Assembly (NCBI GenBank): GCA_012960415.1
Contig: DUBH01000079.1
Span: 13,530 to 55,083 of the forward strand
Direction: 5' to 3'
Source of the DNA: Henriciella sp.
Lineage (GTDB): Bacteria > Pseudomonadota > Alphaproteobacteria > Caulobacterales > Hyphomonadaceae
Length of the DNA: 41,554 bases
This document shows positions 34,212-41,554 of the stretch, one piece after another. The position numbers were made by a program, and so were the translations under genes. Numbering within the stretch: position 1 is the stretch's first letter; every line of letters begins with the position of its first letter. A model generated the notes under the pieces. It was not told the origin of the DNA and made no database searches. It was given only the letters and a program-made list of their open reading frames with translations.

Positions 34212-34374
34212 GGCAGGTATCCATGGCGAGACCTCGCTTCGGGAGGTTTCAGCTGAGGGGATAGGCAGGTTCGGGCCACCAAACTTCGGAGCGCCGTGCT
34301 ATGAGCAACACTTGTGTTTTGCTCAGTCAGGGGGTGGTTTATCGACCGACTACAGAGAGAGAGGGGTGCCTGAA

Positions 34375-34989
34375 ATGAACGTACGCGATTGCTTTCTAAG
34401 TCCTCCGGATGAGGCTTTTATCGCATCTGATATGCTCGCGAGGGCGGCAGACCACTTTTCCCGCAACGAGATGGAGCTTGCACGAGACTGCATACGTTCA
34501 GCGGATATGCCAGAGATATTGAAATGGCGGCGTGAAGTGATGGCTGGCTACAAACCAGCGATTCACGGTCCTGGATCGAAGCCGCCAGTGCCCAGTGTGC
34601 CCAAATCTGAGCGACATCCACGATACATTAGCGCAGACCTAAAAAGGCGGCTGCTTGAGCGCGACGGATATATCTGCCGGTTCTGTGGAATGCGACTGAT
34701 GCATCAGATCACATGCAAGCGAATTGAGACAAGCTTCCCTGACGCAACAAAAGCATCGCTTCCTAACTGGGAGAGGCACGCGCTGATTGGTGGAATGGTC
34801 GCGAACTACGATCACGTGCTGCCTTGGAGCAAAGGCGGTGAAACGACGTTGGGGAACATGGTCATTACGTGCCCGCCTTGCAATTATGGTCGGGGTGAAT
34901 GGACGCTCGCCGAGGCTCACCTCAATGATCCTCGGCTCCGTCCGATATCATCCACGGACTGGATGGGGCTCGACGGCGCATTCCAATAG
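34375..34989 (+). CDS. HNH endonuclease-domain protein
   Basis: From ATG 34375 the protein is 204 aa. The N-terminal half has no recognisable domain. The C-terminal half is an HNH nuclease: ERDGYICRFCGMRL gives the first CxxC, NYDHVLPWSKGGETTLGN carries the DH and N of the motif, and VITCPPCNYGRGEW gives the second CxxC and the final zinc/HNH segment. It probably nicks or cuts DNA with one metal ion. AGAGGGG lies upstream; the longer frame from 34312 is less likely. Base composition is lower in GC than the flanking core genes. It sits after the repeat-rich gap, so it is probably an accessory gene. Restriction-like defence or a mobile-element role are both possible. Confidence 0.8.
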   Translation: MNVRDCFLSPPDEAFIASDMLARAADHFSRNEMELARDCIRSADMPEILKWRREVMAGYKPAIHGPGSKPPVPSVPKSERHPRYISADLKRRLLERDGYICRFCGMRLMHQITCKRIETSFPDATKASLPNWERHALIGGMVANYDHVLPWSKGGETTLGNMVITCPPCNYGRGEWTLAEAHLNDPRLRPISSTDWMGLDGAFQ

Positions 34990-34998
34990 AGAAACTCT

Positions 34999-36684
34999 CT
35001 AGTTCCCGCCTTCAACCAGACGACGCGCAATCACCATGGCCTGCACTTCGCCGGCGCCCTCGAAGATGTTGAGGATGCGGGCGTCCTGGAGGACGCGGCT
35101 GACCGGGTATTCGAGGGCAAAGCCGTTGCCGCCGTGGATCTGGACGGCGTTGTCGGCCGCAGCCCAGGCGGCGCGGGCGCCGAGGAGTTTGGCCATGCCG
35201 GCTTCGAGGTCGCAGCGTTTGCCGCTGTCCTTCTGGCGGGCTGAATAATAGGTGAGCTGGCGCACGCCGAGGAGTTCGGCGGCCATCATGACAAGCTTGT
35301 TGGCGACGCGTGGAAACTCAAAGATGGAGCGGCCGAACTGTTCGCGGTCGATGGCGTATTTGAGACCAAGCTCGAACGCGTTCTGTGCGACGCCAATGGC
35401 GCGGGCGGCGGTCTGGATGCGGGCGCTTTCGAAGGTTGCCATCAGGTGGCGGAAGCCCATGCCTTCTGTTTCGCCCAGCAGGTTTGCAGCAGGCACTTCA
35501 AAGCCGTCAAAGCTGATCTCATACTCTTTCATGCCGCGATAACCGAGCACTTCGATCTCGCCGCCGGTCATGCCGTCGGCGGGGAAGGGGTTGGCATCGT
35601 CGCCGCGCGGCTTTTCAGCCAGGAACATGGAGAGGCCGGAGAAATTATTCGTCGCCGGATCGGTGCGCGCGAGCACGGTCATCATGTCGGCGCGGACCGG
35701 GTGGGTGATCCAGGTCTTGTTGCCGGTGATGGTGTAGGTGTCGCCATCCTTGACGGCGCGGGTCTTCAGCGCGCCGAGGTCAGAGCCGGTATTCGGTTCG
35801 GTGAAAACGGCGGTCGGCAGGATGTCGCCGGAGGCGATGGACGGCAGGAATTTCTGTTTCTGCGCGTCGGTGCCGCCGATCAGGATGAGCTCTGCTGCAA
35901 TCTCGGAGCGTGTGCCAAGCGAGCCGGTACCGATATAGCCGCGGCTGAGTTCTTCCGAGACGACGCACATGGCCGTCTTGTCCATGCCGAGGCCGCCAAA
36001 TTCTTCAGGAATGGTGAGGCCGAATACGCCGAGCTCTGCCATCTCTTCCACGATTGGCATCGGGATATAGGCGTTCCCGAGGTGCCACTCATGGGCGTGC
36101 GGCACGATCCGGTCGGTGGCAAACCGGCGGAACTGGTCACGGATCATGTTGAGGGTTTCGTCGAGACCGGTCTCTTCGACCGTGGCGCGGCTGAGCGCAT
36201 CGGGAAGATGGCGCGCGGCGGCGGCCATGACGTCAGTGGTCTTGCCTTCGGTCAGGAAGCGCTGGACGGCCGGCTCAAAGAGGCGCTGCATGCCCTCCTT
36301 GGAGACGCCAATGTCTGCCGGGCGGATGATCTCGCCCTGGTTCATCGGAATGCCGCCAATCAGCTGGGCGCAATATTCCGAGAAGAGGATTTGCGATAGG
36401 AGCTGTTCGATCTCACCGAACTTGCCCTCTGCCGTCATGCGGTCGGCCCAGTCGGCCGTCTCGCGCAGCGTTTCGACATAGGTGATGACCCAGGCAAGGC
36501 CGTGAGCAGAATGCTGGTGATGGTCGAGCAGCTTGCGGTCGATCTTGCCTTCCGGGGCGAGGCGGGCGCGCATCGCGGCCTTTGCATCCTCACCAAAGGC
36601 TTCGAGGCTGACCACGGCTTCCTTCATCGCAGGAAGCAGGCCGTCCATCACAGGTGACATCTTGTCTGCGGCTGTACCGTCCAT
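34999..36684 (-). CDS. mcd: (2S)-methylsuccinyl-CoA dehydrogenase
   Basis: This 561-aa acyl-CoA dehydrogenase has the N-terminal extension of about 160 residues typical of Mcd, including GKIDRKLLDHHQHSAHGLAW and QLIGGIPMNQGEIIRP. The rest is a standard ACAD fold: AVFTEPNTGSDLGALKTRAV, FESARIQTAARAIGVAQNAF, YAIDREQFGRSIFEFPRVAN, IHGGNGFALEYPVSRVLQDA, then LNIFEGAGEVQAM, whose Glu542 matches the catalytic base. Mcd oxidises (2S)-methylsuccinyl-CoA to mesaconyl-CoA in the ethylmalonyl-CoA pathway, used to assimilate acetyl-CoA. GGAGGG precedes the ATG. Other pathway genes are not in view. Confidence 0.9.
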   Translation of the reverse strand: MDGTAADKMSPVMDGLLPAMKEAVVSLEAFGEDAKAAMRARLAPEGKIDRKLLDHHQHSAHGLAWVITYVETLRETADWADRMTAEGKFGEIEQLLSQILFSEYCAQLIGGIPMNQGEIIRPADIGVSKEGMQRLFEPAVQRFLTEGKTTDVMAAAARHLPDALSRATVEETGLDETLNMIRDQFRRFATDRIVPHAHEWHLGNAYIPMPIVEEMAELGVFGLTIPEEFGGLGMDKTAMCVVSEELSRGYIGTGSLGTRSEIAAELILIGGTDAQKQKFLPSIASGDILPTAVFTEPNTGSDLGALKTRAVKDGDTYTITGNKTWITHPVRADMMTVLARTDPATNNFSGLSMFLAEKPRGDDANPFPADGMTGGEIEVLGYRGMKEYEISFDGFEVPAANLLGETEGMGFRHLMATFESARIQTAARAIGVAQNAFELGLKYAIDREQFGRSIFEFPRVANKLVMMAAELLGVRQLTYYSARQKDSGKRCDLEAGMAKLLGARAAWAAADNAVQIHGGNGFALEYPVSRVLQDARILNIFEGAGEVQAMVIARRLVEGGN

Positions 36685-36796
36685 TTTATCCCTCCGGGCG
36701 TCTCTTGCGCCATGTATCTATCGCACCGGGGCGCATTTGACACAAATTTTGCTGCGGCGCAGCGACATTTATTGCCGCAGGGGCAGCTTATGCCTT

Positions 36797-38011
36797 TTAG
36801 GCGGAAGGTTCAAAAGTGATGTCCAGCGCCTCACGGGCCGCATCAATGTCGACAAGTGTCTGTTCGAACAGGCTCCAGTCATCAGCATCGGCAATCGGGG
36901 CCCAGATCGCCTCGACCTCATCATAGAGGAGAGAGACGGGTTTCTCCCGCTGCCAATAGGAATGTGACAGGCGTTCGGGGCGATCGGCTGCGCGGGCGAA
37001 GAGCCCCTCTCTCACGGGGGCGAAGCCTGCGCCTTTATACATGTCTGCGATCGGGCTGCTTGCGGCACGTGGCTCGCTCTCCTTGCCGCAGAACCAGTCG
37101 AAGAAGACTTGCGGCCAGGGCGCACGCGTTTCGGACATCCAGGTATAGAGCGCCTGCAGCCAGACGAGGTCGTCATGAAGCTCGCCCGAGGACTGAAGTC
37201 CGAAGAGTTTGAGGTTATGGGCCGCAAGCGCGGCCTGATAGGCAGGCTCATAGGCCTGAAGGGCTTCGCCTAGTGGGTCGTTGTCGCAGACCGGCGTCAT
37301 GGCGATGGCAAGTTGCTGCAGCGCCCATAGCCCCTGCGTTGGCTGGCGGCCGAACCGGTAAAGGCCTTGGCTGTCGAAATAGGCGGCGGTGAAGTTCGGA
37401 TCAGACTCCGGCAGGAAGCGCCAAGGGCCGTAATCGAAGCTCTCACCGGTGATGTTGAAGTTGTCGGTGTTCATCACGCCGTGGACAAAGCCGGTCGCCA
37501 TCCACTGGGCGACCATGCGGGCGGTCTGCTCTGTGATCCGGTGCAGGAGGGCGGGCGCCATGACGGAGATGTCTTCGTCGAGGGCGTCGGGGTAATAGAC
37601 CTCGCAGCAATAGCGGATGAGGCGGGCAAGGTTCTCCGTTTCCCCCATCGAGGCGGCGCGCTGGAAGGTGCCGAACCGGATATGGCTGTGCGAGAGGCGG
37701 GTGAGCACGGCGCTGCGGGCAGGGGAAGGCTCATCATTGCGGGCGAGCTCCTCACCTGTCTCGATCAGGCTGAAGGGTTTGGACGTTTTTACGCCGTGCG
37801 CTTCGAGGTATTGCGCGGCGATCACTTCGCGCACGCCGCCCTTGAGTGTGAGGCGGCCATCGCCCTGACGCGACCAGCGGGTCTGGCCAGAGCCTTTGGT
37901 GCCAAGATCGAGGAGCCGGCCCTGATCATCACGCAGCTGCGCGAACAGGAAGCCGCGGCCATCGCCAAGCTCAGGATTGTATACGCCGAACTGGTGGCCG
38001 TGATAGCGCAT
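36797..38011 (-). CDS. selO: Protein adenylyltransferase SelO, main part of a frameshifted gene
   Basis: SelO is a pseudokinase-fold enzyme that transfers AMP to protein Ser, Thr or Tyr in redox control. The frame contains MRYHGHQFGVYNPELGDGRG, LLDLGTKGSGQTRWSR, GDGRLTLKGGVREVIAAQYL, RLSHSHIRFGTFQ, GFVHGVMNTDNFNITGESFD and YGPWRFLPE. These are the ATP-binding and HGVxNTDN active-site regions. The frame lacks the normal N-terminal 60 or so residues. They are found just upstream in another frame (38086-38214), with frame loss at a GGG run at 38083-38085 (plus-strand CCC). Without repair, any protein would start at the internal ATG 38011 and miss part of the fold. Confidence 0.88.
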   Translation of the reverse strand: MRYHGHQFGVYNPELGDGRGFLFAQLRDDQGRLLDLGTKGSGQTRWSRQGDGRLTLKGGVREVIAAQYLEAHGVKTSKPFSLIETGEELARNDEPSPARSAVLTRLSHSHIRFGTFQRAASMGETENLARLIRYCCEVYYPDALDEDISVMAPALLHRITEQTARMVAQWMATGFVHGVMNTDNFNITGESFDYGPWRFLPESDPNFTAAYFDSQGLYRFGRQPTQGLWALQQLAIAMTPVCDNDPLGEALQAYEPAYQAALAAHNLKLFGLQSSGELHDDLVWLQALYTWMSETRAPWPQVFFDWFCGKESEPRAASSPIADMYKGAGFAPVREGLFARAADRPERLSHSYWQREKPVSLLYDEVEAIWAPIADADDWSLFEQTLVDIDAAREALDITFEPSA

Positions 38012-38083
38012 GGCGAGAGGCGTCTCGATATTGTCCGCAAGCGGAGCGAATTTTGCGAAGTGGCGGGTCCACTCGTCAGCTGC

Positions 38084-38214
38084 CCTAATCCGACGCGCTC
38101 ATCCCATCGAGTGTTGCGAAATCGCAACACGGACATGCGAAAATGCGCGGGTTCTGCTGCGTCTGCGAAGGCGTCAGCCAAGGCAAGGAATGCGGGCGCG
38201 GGCTGATAATTCAT
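38084..38214 (-). pseudogene. selO: N-terminal fragment of selO in a shifted frame
   Basis: From ATG 38214 the minus strand reads MNYQPAPAFLALADAFADAA and on to RFRNTRWDERVGL, the usual N-terminus of short SelO proteins. It then loses similarity. In the frame two bases on, the expected continuation resumes at ADEWTRHFAKFAPLADN and runs into the main part. Adding one G to the GGG run at 38083-38085 (to GGGG) would give GLGAADEW and rejoin both parts. This indicates a single-base deletion in a homopolymer or a sequencing error. Confidence 0.8.
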
Positions 38215-38332
38215 GGCGGGCTGATGACAGTTTTTGTCGAAGGCAGCAAGAAGCAGAGGCAAAAATGCCCCTAGGGAAGCCCAAACCGCGAAAGTGAATT
38301 CCCGTAGGCTTTATCTATAGAAGGCTATTAGT

Positions 38333-38348
38333 TTCGATAGCTATCGAA
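38333..38348. promoter_or_regulatory. Perfect 16-bp palindrome upstream of TonB receptor
   Basis: TTCGATAGCTATCGAA is self-complementary over 16 bp, 128 bases before the receptor ATG. It is a likely site for a dimeric regulator controlling the receptor, by position only. The regulator is not in the window. Confidence 0.45.
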
Positions 38349-38475
38349 GCGCTCAGGGTTTTATGACGCGCCGCAGCACCGAATTGCGATTGAATTCGAA
38401 TTCCAAATCAGCAGACATCGACGGGAATCCGCCGCTTAAAGAGCGGATCGTCCAGTATTTGGGAGGAAACACTTC

Positions 38476-41382
38476 ATGAGAAATGCCAACAAATGGCTGC
38501 TTGCGACGTCGGTTCTTGCGCTCAGCGCAGCCGGCGCTGCACATGCACAGAATGACGAGGGTGAAGATACACTCCGTCAGCAAACCGTTACTGTAACGGG
38601 TTCGGCAATTGCCGGTACGCCAGAAGACGCAGCCCTGCCTGTCGACGTCCTGTCAGCAGGCGACCTGCAGCTGGAAGGTAGCCCTTCCATTACTGAACTG
38701 ATCCGCAACCTTGGCGTATCGACCGGTGTCGACGGCCAGACGAACCAGTTCTCCTCGAACGGCCTCGAAGGCACGTCGAACATCAACCTGCGGGGCCTTG
38801 GCCCAGGCCGGACGCTGGTCCTGCTGAATGGCAAGCGCCAGACCTTCGCGCCTTATGGTGTGGGTGAGCAGGCGCAGCTCTTCGTCGATACGAACGTCAT
38901 TCCTTCCGCCGCCATCGGCCGGATCGAAGTCCTGAAAGACGGCGCCGCAGCGGTCTATGGTTCTGACGCCATTGCAGGTGTTGTGAACTTCATCACGCGA
39001 GACGATCTCGAGGGCTTTGAAATTTCCGCCCAGTACGAGACGTTTGAAGGCAGCGACGGTGAGTATGATATCTCTGCCGCCTATGGCCTCCAGGGCGACA
39101 ACTGGAACTGGGTAACCTCGGCAGGCTACCAGTTCCGCAGCGAAGTCGGCCTGATCGAAAAAGACTGGGCTGTCCGTCCATATAATGAAAACCCGGTCGG
39201 CGGCTGGTCGTCGCTCTCCAATCCGGGCCGCTATGTGCCGCTCGGTATCGTTGGCGGCGCTGTGCGTCCGCTGGCAGCAAACGTGAACGATGTCGGCTGT
39301 GACGATGTCGGCGGCTTCCAGAATCCGAACGTGGCTGCAGTGAACCAGTGCTACTTCCAGTTCACCCAGTTCGACAATCTGGTGGAAGAAGAAGAGCGCT
39401 ACCAGATCTTCTCCGAGTACAATCACACTTTCGGAAACGGCATCAACTTCCACCTGGAAGGCCTCTATGCCCACACCGATGTGCCTGAGTGGAAGACCTC
39501 CCCATCCTATCCACCACAGGAAGTGGCCAACCAGGTCATCCCGGGCAACAGCCCAGGTTTCCTGCAGTATCGTGCTGATAATCCAGGCCTCTTCCCGGCC
39601 AATACGATTGCCGCGCTCTTTATCGGCCGTTCCTTCGCCTGGGGCGGTTTCCCGGCTACGGGCGGCGCACAGGAAGGCTTCCGGACCTATGACAGCTACC
39701 GCCTCGCCGGCAGCTTCGATGGTGAATTCGAGAATGGCGTGACCTGGAATGCCGGTCTCACCTTCCACGAAACCGAAGGCGAGCGCATCACCAATGATAC
39801 CTATATCCGTGGCTTCACCGCTGCGCTGAACGGTTTCGGTGTCTGTACTGATCCGGCCACGGGCTTCGACCCGGCAACCGGCACGCAGCCATGGGGCAAC
39901 CCGGCCTATACCGGTAGCCTCGTCCAGGGGCAGGGAAGCTGTGAATGGTATAACCCATTCTCGAACGGTATCGCCGCGAACGCGATCACCGGTCAGGCCA
40001 ACCCGACTTATGTGCCGGGTCTTGAGAACTCCGTCACGCTGGCTGACTGGCTGACCGAAGGCGTCGGCACCGTCGTGACCTCCAACCTGCTCGTCTTCGA
40101 TGCAGCCATGAGCGGTCAGAGCAACGTCGTTGCACAGGGCGGTCCGGTCAGCTGGGCTGTCGGTGCGCAGGTCCGCCGCGAAGGCTTCGAAGTCGAGCCA
40201 AACGACGTGACAAACCTCGCGGTCAGCCCGGGACCGGGCGGCACGGGTCCGTTCTCGTTCCTTGCTGGTACGAATGCATCCGATCGTGACCAGACGATCT
40301 ATGCAATCTTCGGCGAGCTCCAGATCCCGCTCTATGACAACCTCAACGTGCAGGTCGCGACCCGCTATGAGGATTATGGCGGCGAGATCGGTTCTACTTT
40401 CGACCCGAAAGTGGCTGTGAAGTGGCAGGCGACAGACAACTTCGCCCTGCGCGGTTCGGCTCAAACCTCGTTCAAGGGGCCAACGCTGAACCAGATCGAT
40501 GGCCAGGTCACCACGCTGCAATTCGTCGCTCCGGCGTCTGCCTTCAAGGCGGTCGACCAGTTCGGCAACCCGCAGCTGAACCCGGAATCGGCATTCAGCT
40601 TCAACCTCGGTGCGCTGTTCGACAACAATAACGGCTTCACGGCCTCGGTCGATTATTACAATTTCGACTTCTCTGATCCGATTATTGTTGAAGACCAGTC
40701 TGAAATCGTGCCGGCAGCGCTCGCTGCTCTGGCAGCAGGCAACAATGATGCAGCGATCCTGTCGCGCATCACGTTCACCGATGCCAACAATGACGGTATC
40801 AACCAGGCGAACGAAGTTTCCCGCGTGCGGACGAACGTAGTCAACGGTCCAGATATCAAGACCTCGGGCGTCGACTTCCGCGCAGAGCAGGTCTGGGATC
40901 TTGGCCCGAACGAGTTCTCGCTGGGTCTCGAAGCCACCTATATCATCGAGTACGATGTAGATGACTTCGCGGTCGAGGATGTGATCATTCCAGGCGGTGA
41001 CCGCGTGGGTCAGTTCAACCGTTCGAACTTCTCCCGCTCGCTGCCACAGTGGAAAGCCAACATCACGGCGAACTATGCCTTCGGCAATCACAACCTTCGC
41101 GGTGTGATCCGTCACGTCGACTCCTATGATGACGAGCGTGGCACGCCGAACCTGCAGGGCGCCTTCGTGGGTGGTCCTTCGGAGATCGACTCCATGACCA
41201 CGCTGGATGCCTTCTACACCTGGCGTTCGGACTATGACCTCGATCTTGGTCTGTCGGTTGTGAACGTGTTCGACGAAGATCCGCCGCTGGCTTACTTCGA
41301 CGTCAGCTATGACCCGTACACGCACAATCCGTTTGGCCGGACTTTCAAGATCAGCCTGACGAAGCGTTTCGGCGGCAACTAG
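38476..41382 (+). CDS. TonB-dependent outer-membrane receptor
   Basis: This 968-aa receptor has a signal peptide (residues 1-24, AAHA-QN). The TonB-box-like QQTVTVTGSAI (34-44) leads into the plug domain: SNINLRGLGPGRTLVLLNGK, IGRIEVLKDGAAAVYGSDAI and AGVVNFITRDDLEGFE. The rest is a 22-stranded barrel. It includes DNLNVQVATRYEDYG, NFALRGSAQTSFKGPTLNQI and a C-terminal NPFGRTFKISLTKRFGGN. Family and length match receptors for large substrates such as oligosaccharides, siderophores or lipids; the ligand is unknown. GGGAGG precedes the ATG. The palindrome upstream may regulate it, and a terminator follows. Confidence 0.92.
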   Translation: MRNANKWLLATSVLALSAAGAAHAQNDEGEDTLRQQTVTVTGSAIAGTPEDAALPVDVLSAGDLQLEGSPSITELIRNLGVSTGVDGQTNQFSSNGLEGTSNINLRGLGPGRTLVLLNGKRQTFAPYGVGEQAQLFVDTNVIPSAAIGRIEVLKDGAAAVYGSDAIAGVVNFITRDDLEGFEISAQYETFEGSDGEYDISAAYGLQGDNWNWVTSAGYQFRSEVGLIEKDWAVRPYNENPVGGWSSLSNPGRYVPLGIVGGAVRPLAANVNDVGCDDVGGFQNPNVAAVNQCYFQFTQFDNLVEEEERYQIFSEYNHTFGNGINFHLEGLYAHTDVPEWKTSPSYPPQEVANQVIPGNSPGFLQYRADNPGLFPANTIAALFIGRSFAWGGFPATGGAQEGFRTYDSYRLAGSFDGEFENGVTWNAGLTFHETEGERITNDTYIRGFTAALNGFGVCTDPATGFDPATGTQPWGNPAYTGSLVQGQGSCEWYNPFSNGIAANAITGQANPTYVPGLENSVTLADWLTEGVGTVVTSNLLVFDAAMSGQSNVVAQGGPVSWAVGAQVRREGFEVEPNDVTNLAVSPGPGGTGPFSFLAGTNASDRDQTIYAIFGELQIPLYDNLNVQVATRYEDYGGEIGSTFDPKVAVKWQATDNFALRGSAQTSFKGPTLNQIDGQVTTLQFVAPASAFKAVDQFGNPQLNPESAFSFNLGALFDNNNGFTASVDYYNFDFSDPIIVEDQSEIVPAALAALAAGNNDAAILSRITFTDANNDGINQANEVSRVRTNVVNGPDIKTSGVDFRAEQVWDLGPNEFSLGLEATYIIEYDVDDFAVEDVIIPGGDRVGQFNRSNFSRSLPQWKANITANYAFGNHNLRGVIRHVDSYDDERGTPNLQGAFVGGPSEIDSMTTLDAFYTWRSDYDLDLGLSVVNVFDEDPPLAYFDVSYDPYTHNPFGRTFKISLTKRFGGN

Positions 41383-41411
41383 GTCTCTGAGACTACCCTG
41401 AGCAAAAGGAG

Positions 41412-41437
41412 AAGGCGGCGCTTCGGTGCCGCCTTTT
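41412..41437 (+). terminator. Rho-independent terminator after TonB receptor gene
   Basis: AAGGCGGC (41412-41419), an eight-base loop with TTCG, then GCCGCCTT (41428-41435) and a T-rich tail form a strong hairpin 30 bases after the receptor stop. Confidence 0.85.
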
Positions 41438-41523
41438 CTGCATTCGGGTTTGAGGTTTGAATTCTGGTTGAGAGGCGCTAGGCCTTTCGCTGGAACTGGT
41501 GATCAGGTGAAGGGAAAGCGCGA

Positions 41524-41554
41524 ATGTCAAAAACCGTGCTTGTGACTGGCGGGG
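41524..41554 (+). CDS. Start of a short-chain dehydrogenase/reductase (3' part cut by window)
   Basis: Only ten codons are visible: MSKTVLVTGG. The TGG ending is the start of the TGxxxGIG NAD(P)-binding motif of SDR enzymes. AAGGGA lies 11 bases upstream of the ATG. A sugar epimerase of the same fold is the alternative. Confidence 0.6.
   Translation, partial: MSKTVLVTGG

Larger units (their letters stand above)
33340..34374. other. Gene-poor, repeat-rich gap
   Basis: About 1 kb between the phospholipase D-like and HNH genes holds no frame I believe to be coding. It contains at least five palindromic or interspersed repeats and a five-hairpin block, listed separately. One 183-codon plus-strand frame (33713-34264) is arginine/proline-rich, lacks a ribosome-binding site and runs through repeats; I treat it as non-coding. 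The region looks like an accumulation site for small mobile repeats beside an accessory gene. Confidence 0.6.

Noticed and set aside
33713-34264. Plus-strand frame of 183 codons in the repeat-rich gap
   Set aside because: It runs through dispersed repeats, has no ribosome-binding site and reads as low-complexity Arg/Pro/Ala; a P4 icd-like relation could not be shown.
33340-34374. Possible CRISPR array in the repeat-rich gap
   Set aside because: The repeats differ from each other and are not evenly spaced; no cas gene is present.
35446-36399. Antisense frame of 317 codons over mcd
   Set aside because: Mcd motifs are complete on the minus strand; the opposite frame looks like a GC-bias shadow.
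38653-41325. Long antisense open frame (890 codons) on the minus strand of the TonB receptor gene
   Set aside because: The plus-strand protein has full family motifs and a signal peptide; the antisense frame mirrors codon bias, has no ribosome-binding site and no recognisable domain.

Overview
The window looks like a chromosomal segment of a marine-type alphaproteobacterium, most probably of the Hyphomonadaceae/Caulobacterales kind. The reasons are a GC-rich core, many secreted and TonB-linked proteins, an alphaproteobacterial two-domain dCTP deaminase, ectoine hydroxylase, and a methylsuccinyl-CoA dehydrogenase of the ethylmalonyl-CoA pathway. The organism is inferred from gene families only; no rRNA is present.

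Bases 1-6020 are an accessory, visibly AT-richer island. A minus-strand operon runs off the left edge: an unrecognised 189-aa protein, a QueC/QatC-like ATP-dependent enzyme with a Cys4 zinc site, and a truncated XRE regulator probably continuing into an ImmA/IrrE domain. Divergent from it is a type IV AbiEi/AbiEii toxin-antitoxin pair with a TATAAT box and an inverted repeat lying on the start codon. A relaxase/MobC pair and a 42-codon stub follow, abutting resident genes at about 6021-6036. I read this as the right end of an integrated mobilizable element carrying defence cargo.

Bases 6037-33339 are core-like. First comes a secreted truncated haemoglobin, a DUF3034 outer-membrane protein, a cupredoxin-like protein and an EAL c-di-GMP protein around one divergent promoter. 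Then come tRNA-Gly(TCC), tRNA-Tyr, rlmB with an alpha/beta hydrolase, a second hydrolase, a TRIC-type channel, ectD, a GNAT-type protein, tRNA-Gly(CCC) and an uncharacterised radical SAM protein. A small regulator/membrane-protein operon has an operator cluster shared with an MFS gene. Next are an N-acyl-D-amino-acid deacylase, a lipoprotein, dCTP deaminase, metZ-apaG-EamA-amidase, YihY, a fused low-molecular-weight phosphatase, a lipoprotein, rnpB, DUF2721, kdsD, an RraB-like protein and a phospholipase D-like protein.

Bases 33340-34374 form a 1-kb gap without a convincing gene. It is packed with interspersed palindromes and a run of five hairpins that could be a structured RNA. An HNH endonuclease gene follows, again with accessory character. 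Bases 34999-41554 return to core: mcd, a selO gene broken near its N-terminus by an apparent one-base deletion in a G run, a TonB-dependent receptor with an upstream perfect palindrome and a downstream terminator, and the start of a short-chain dehydrogenase.

The most promising candidate for an under-described system is the left-edge QueC-like operon (310-2258 and beyond). The hairpin-rich gap is second.
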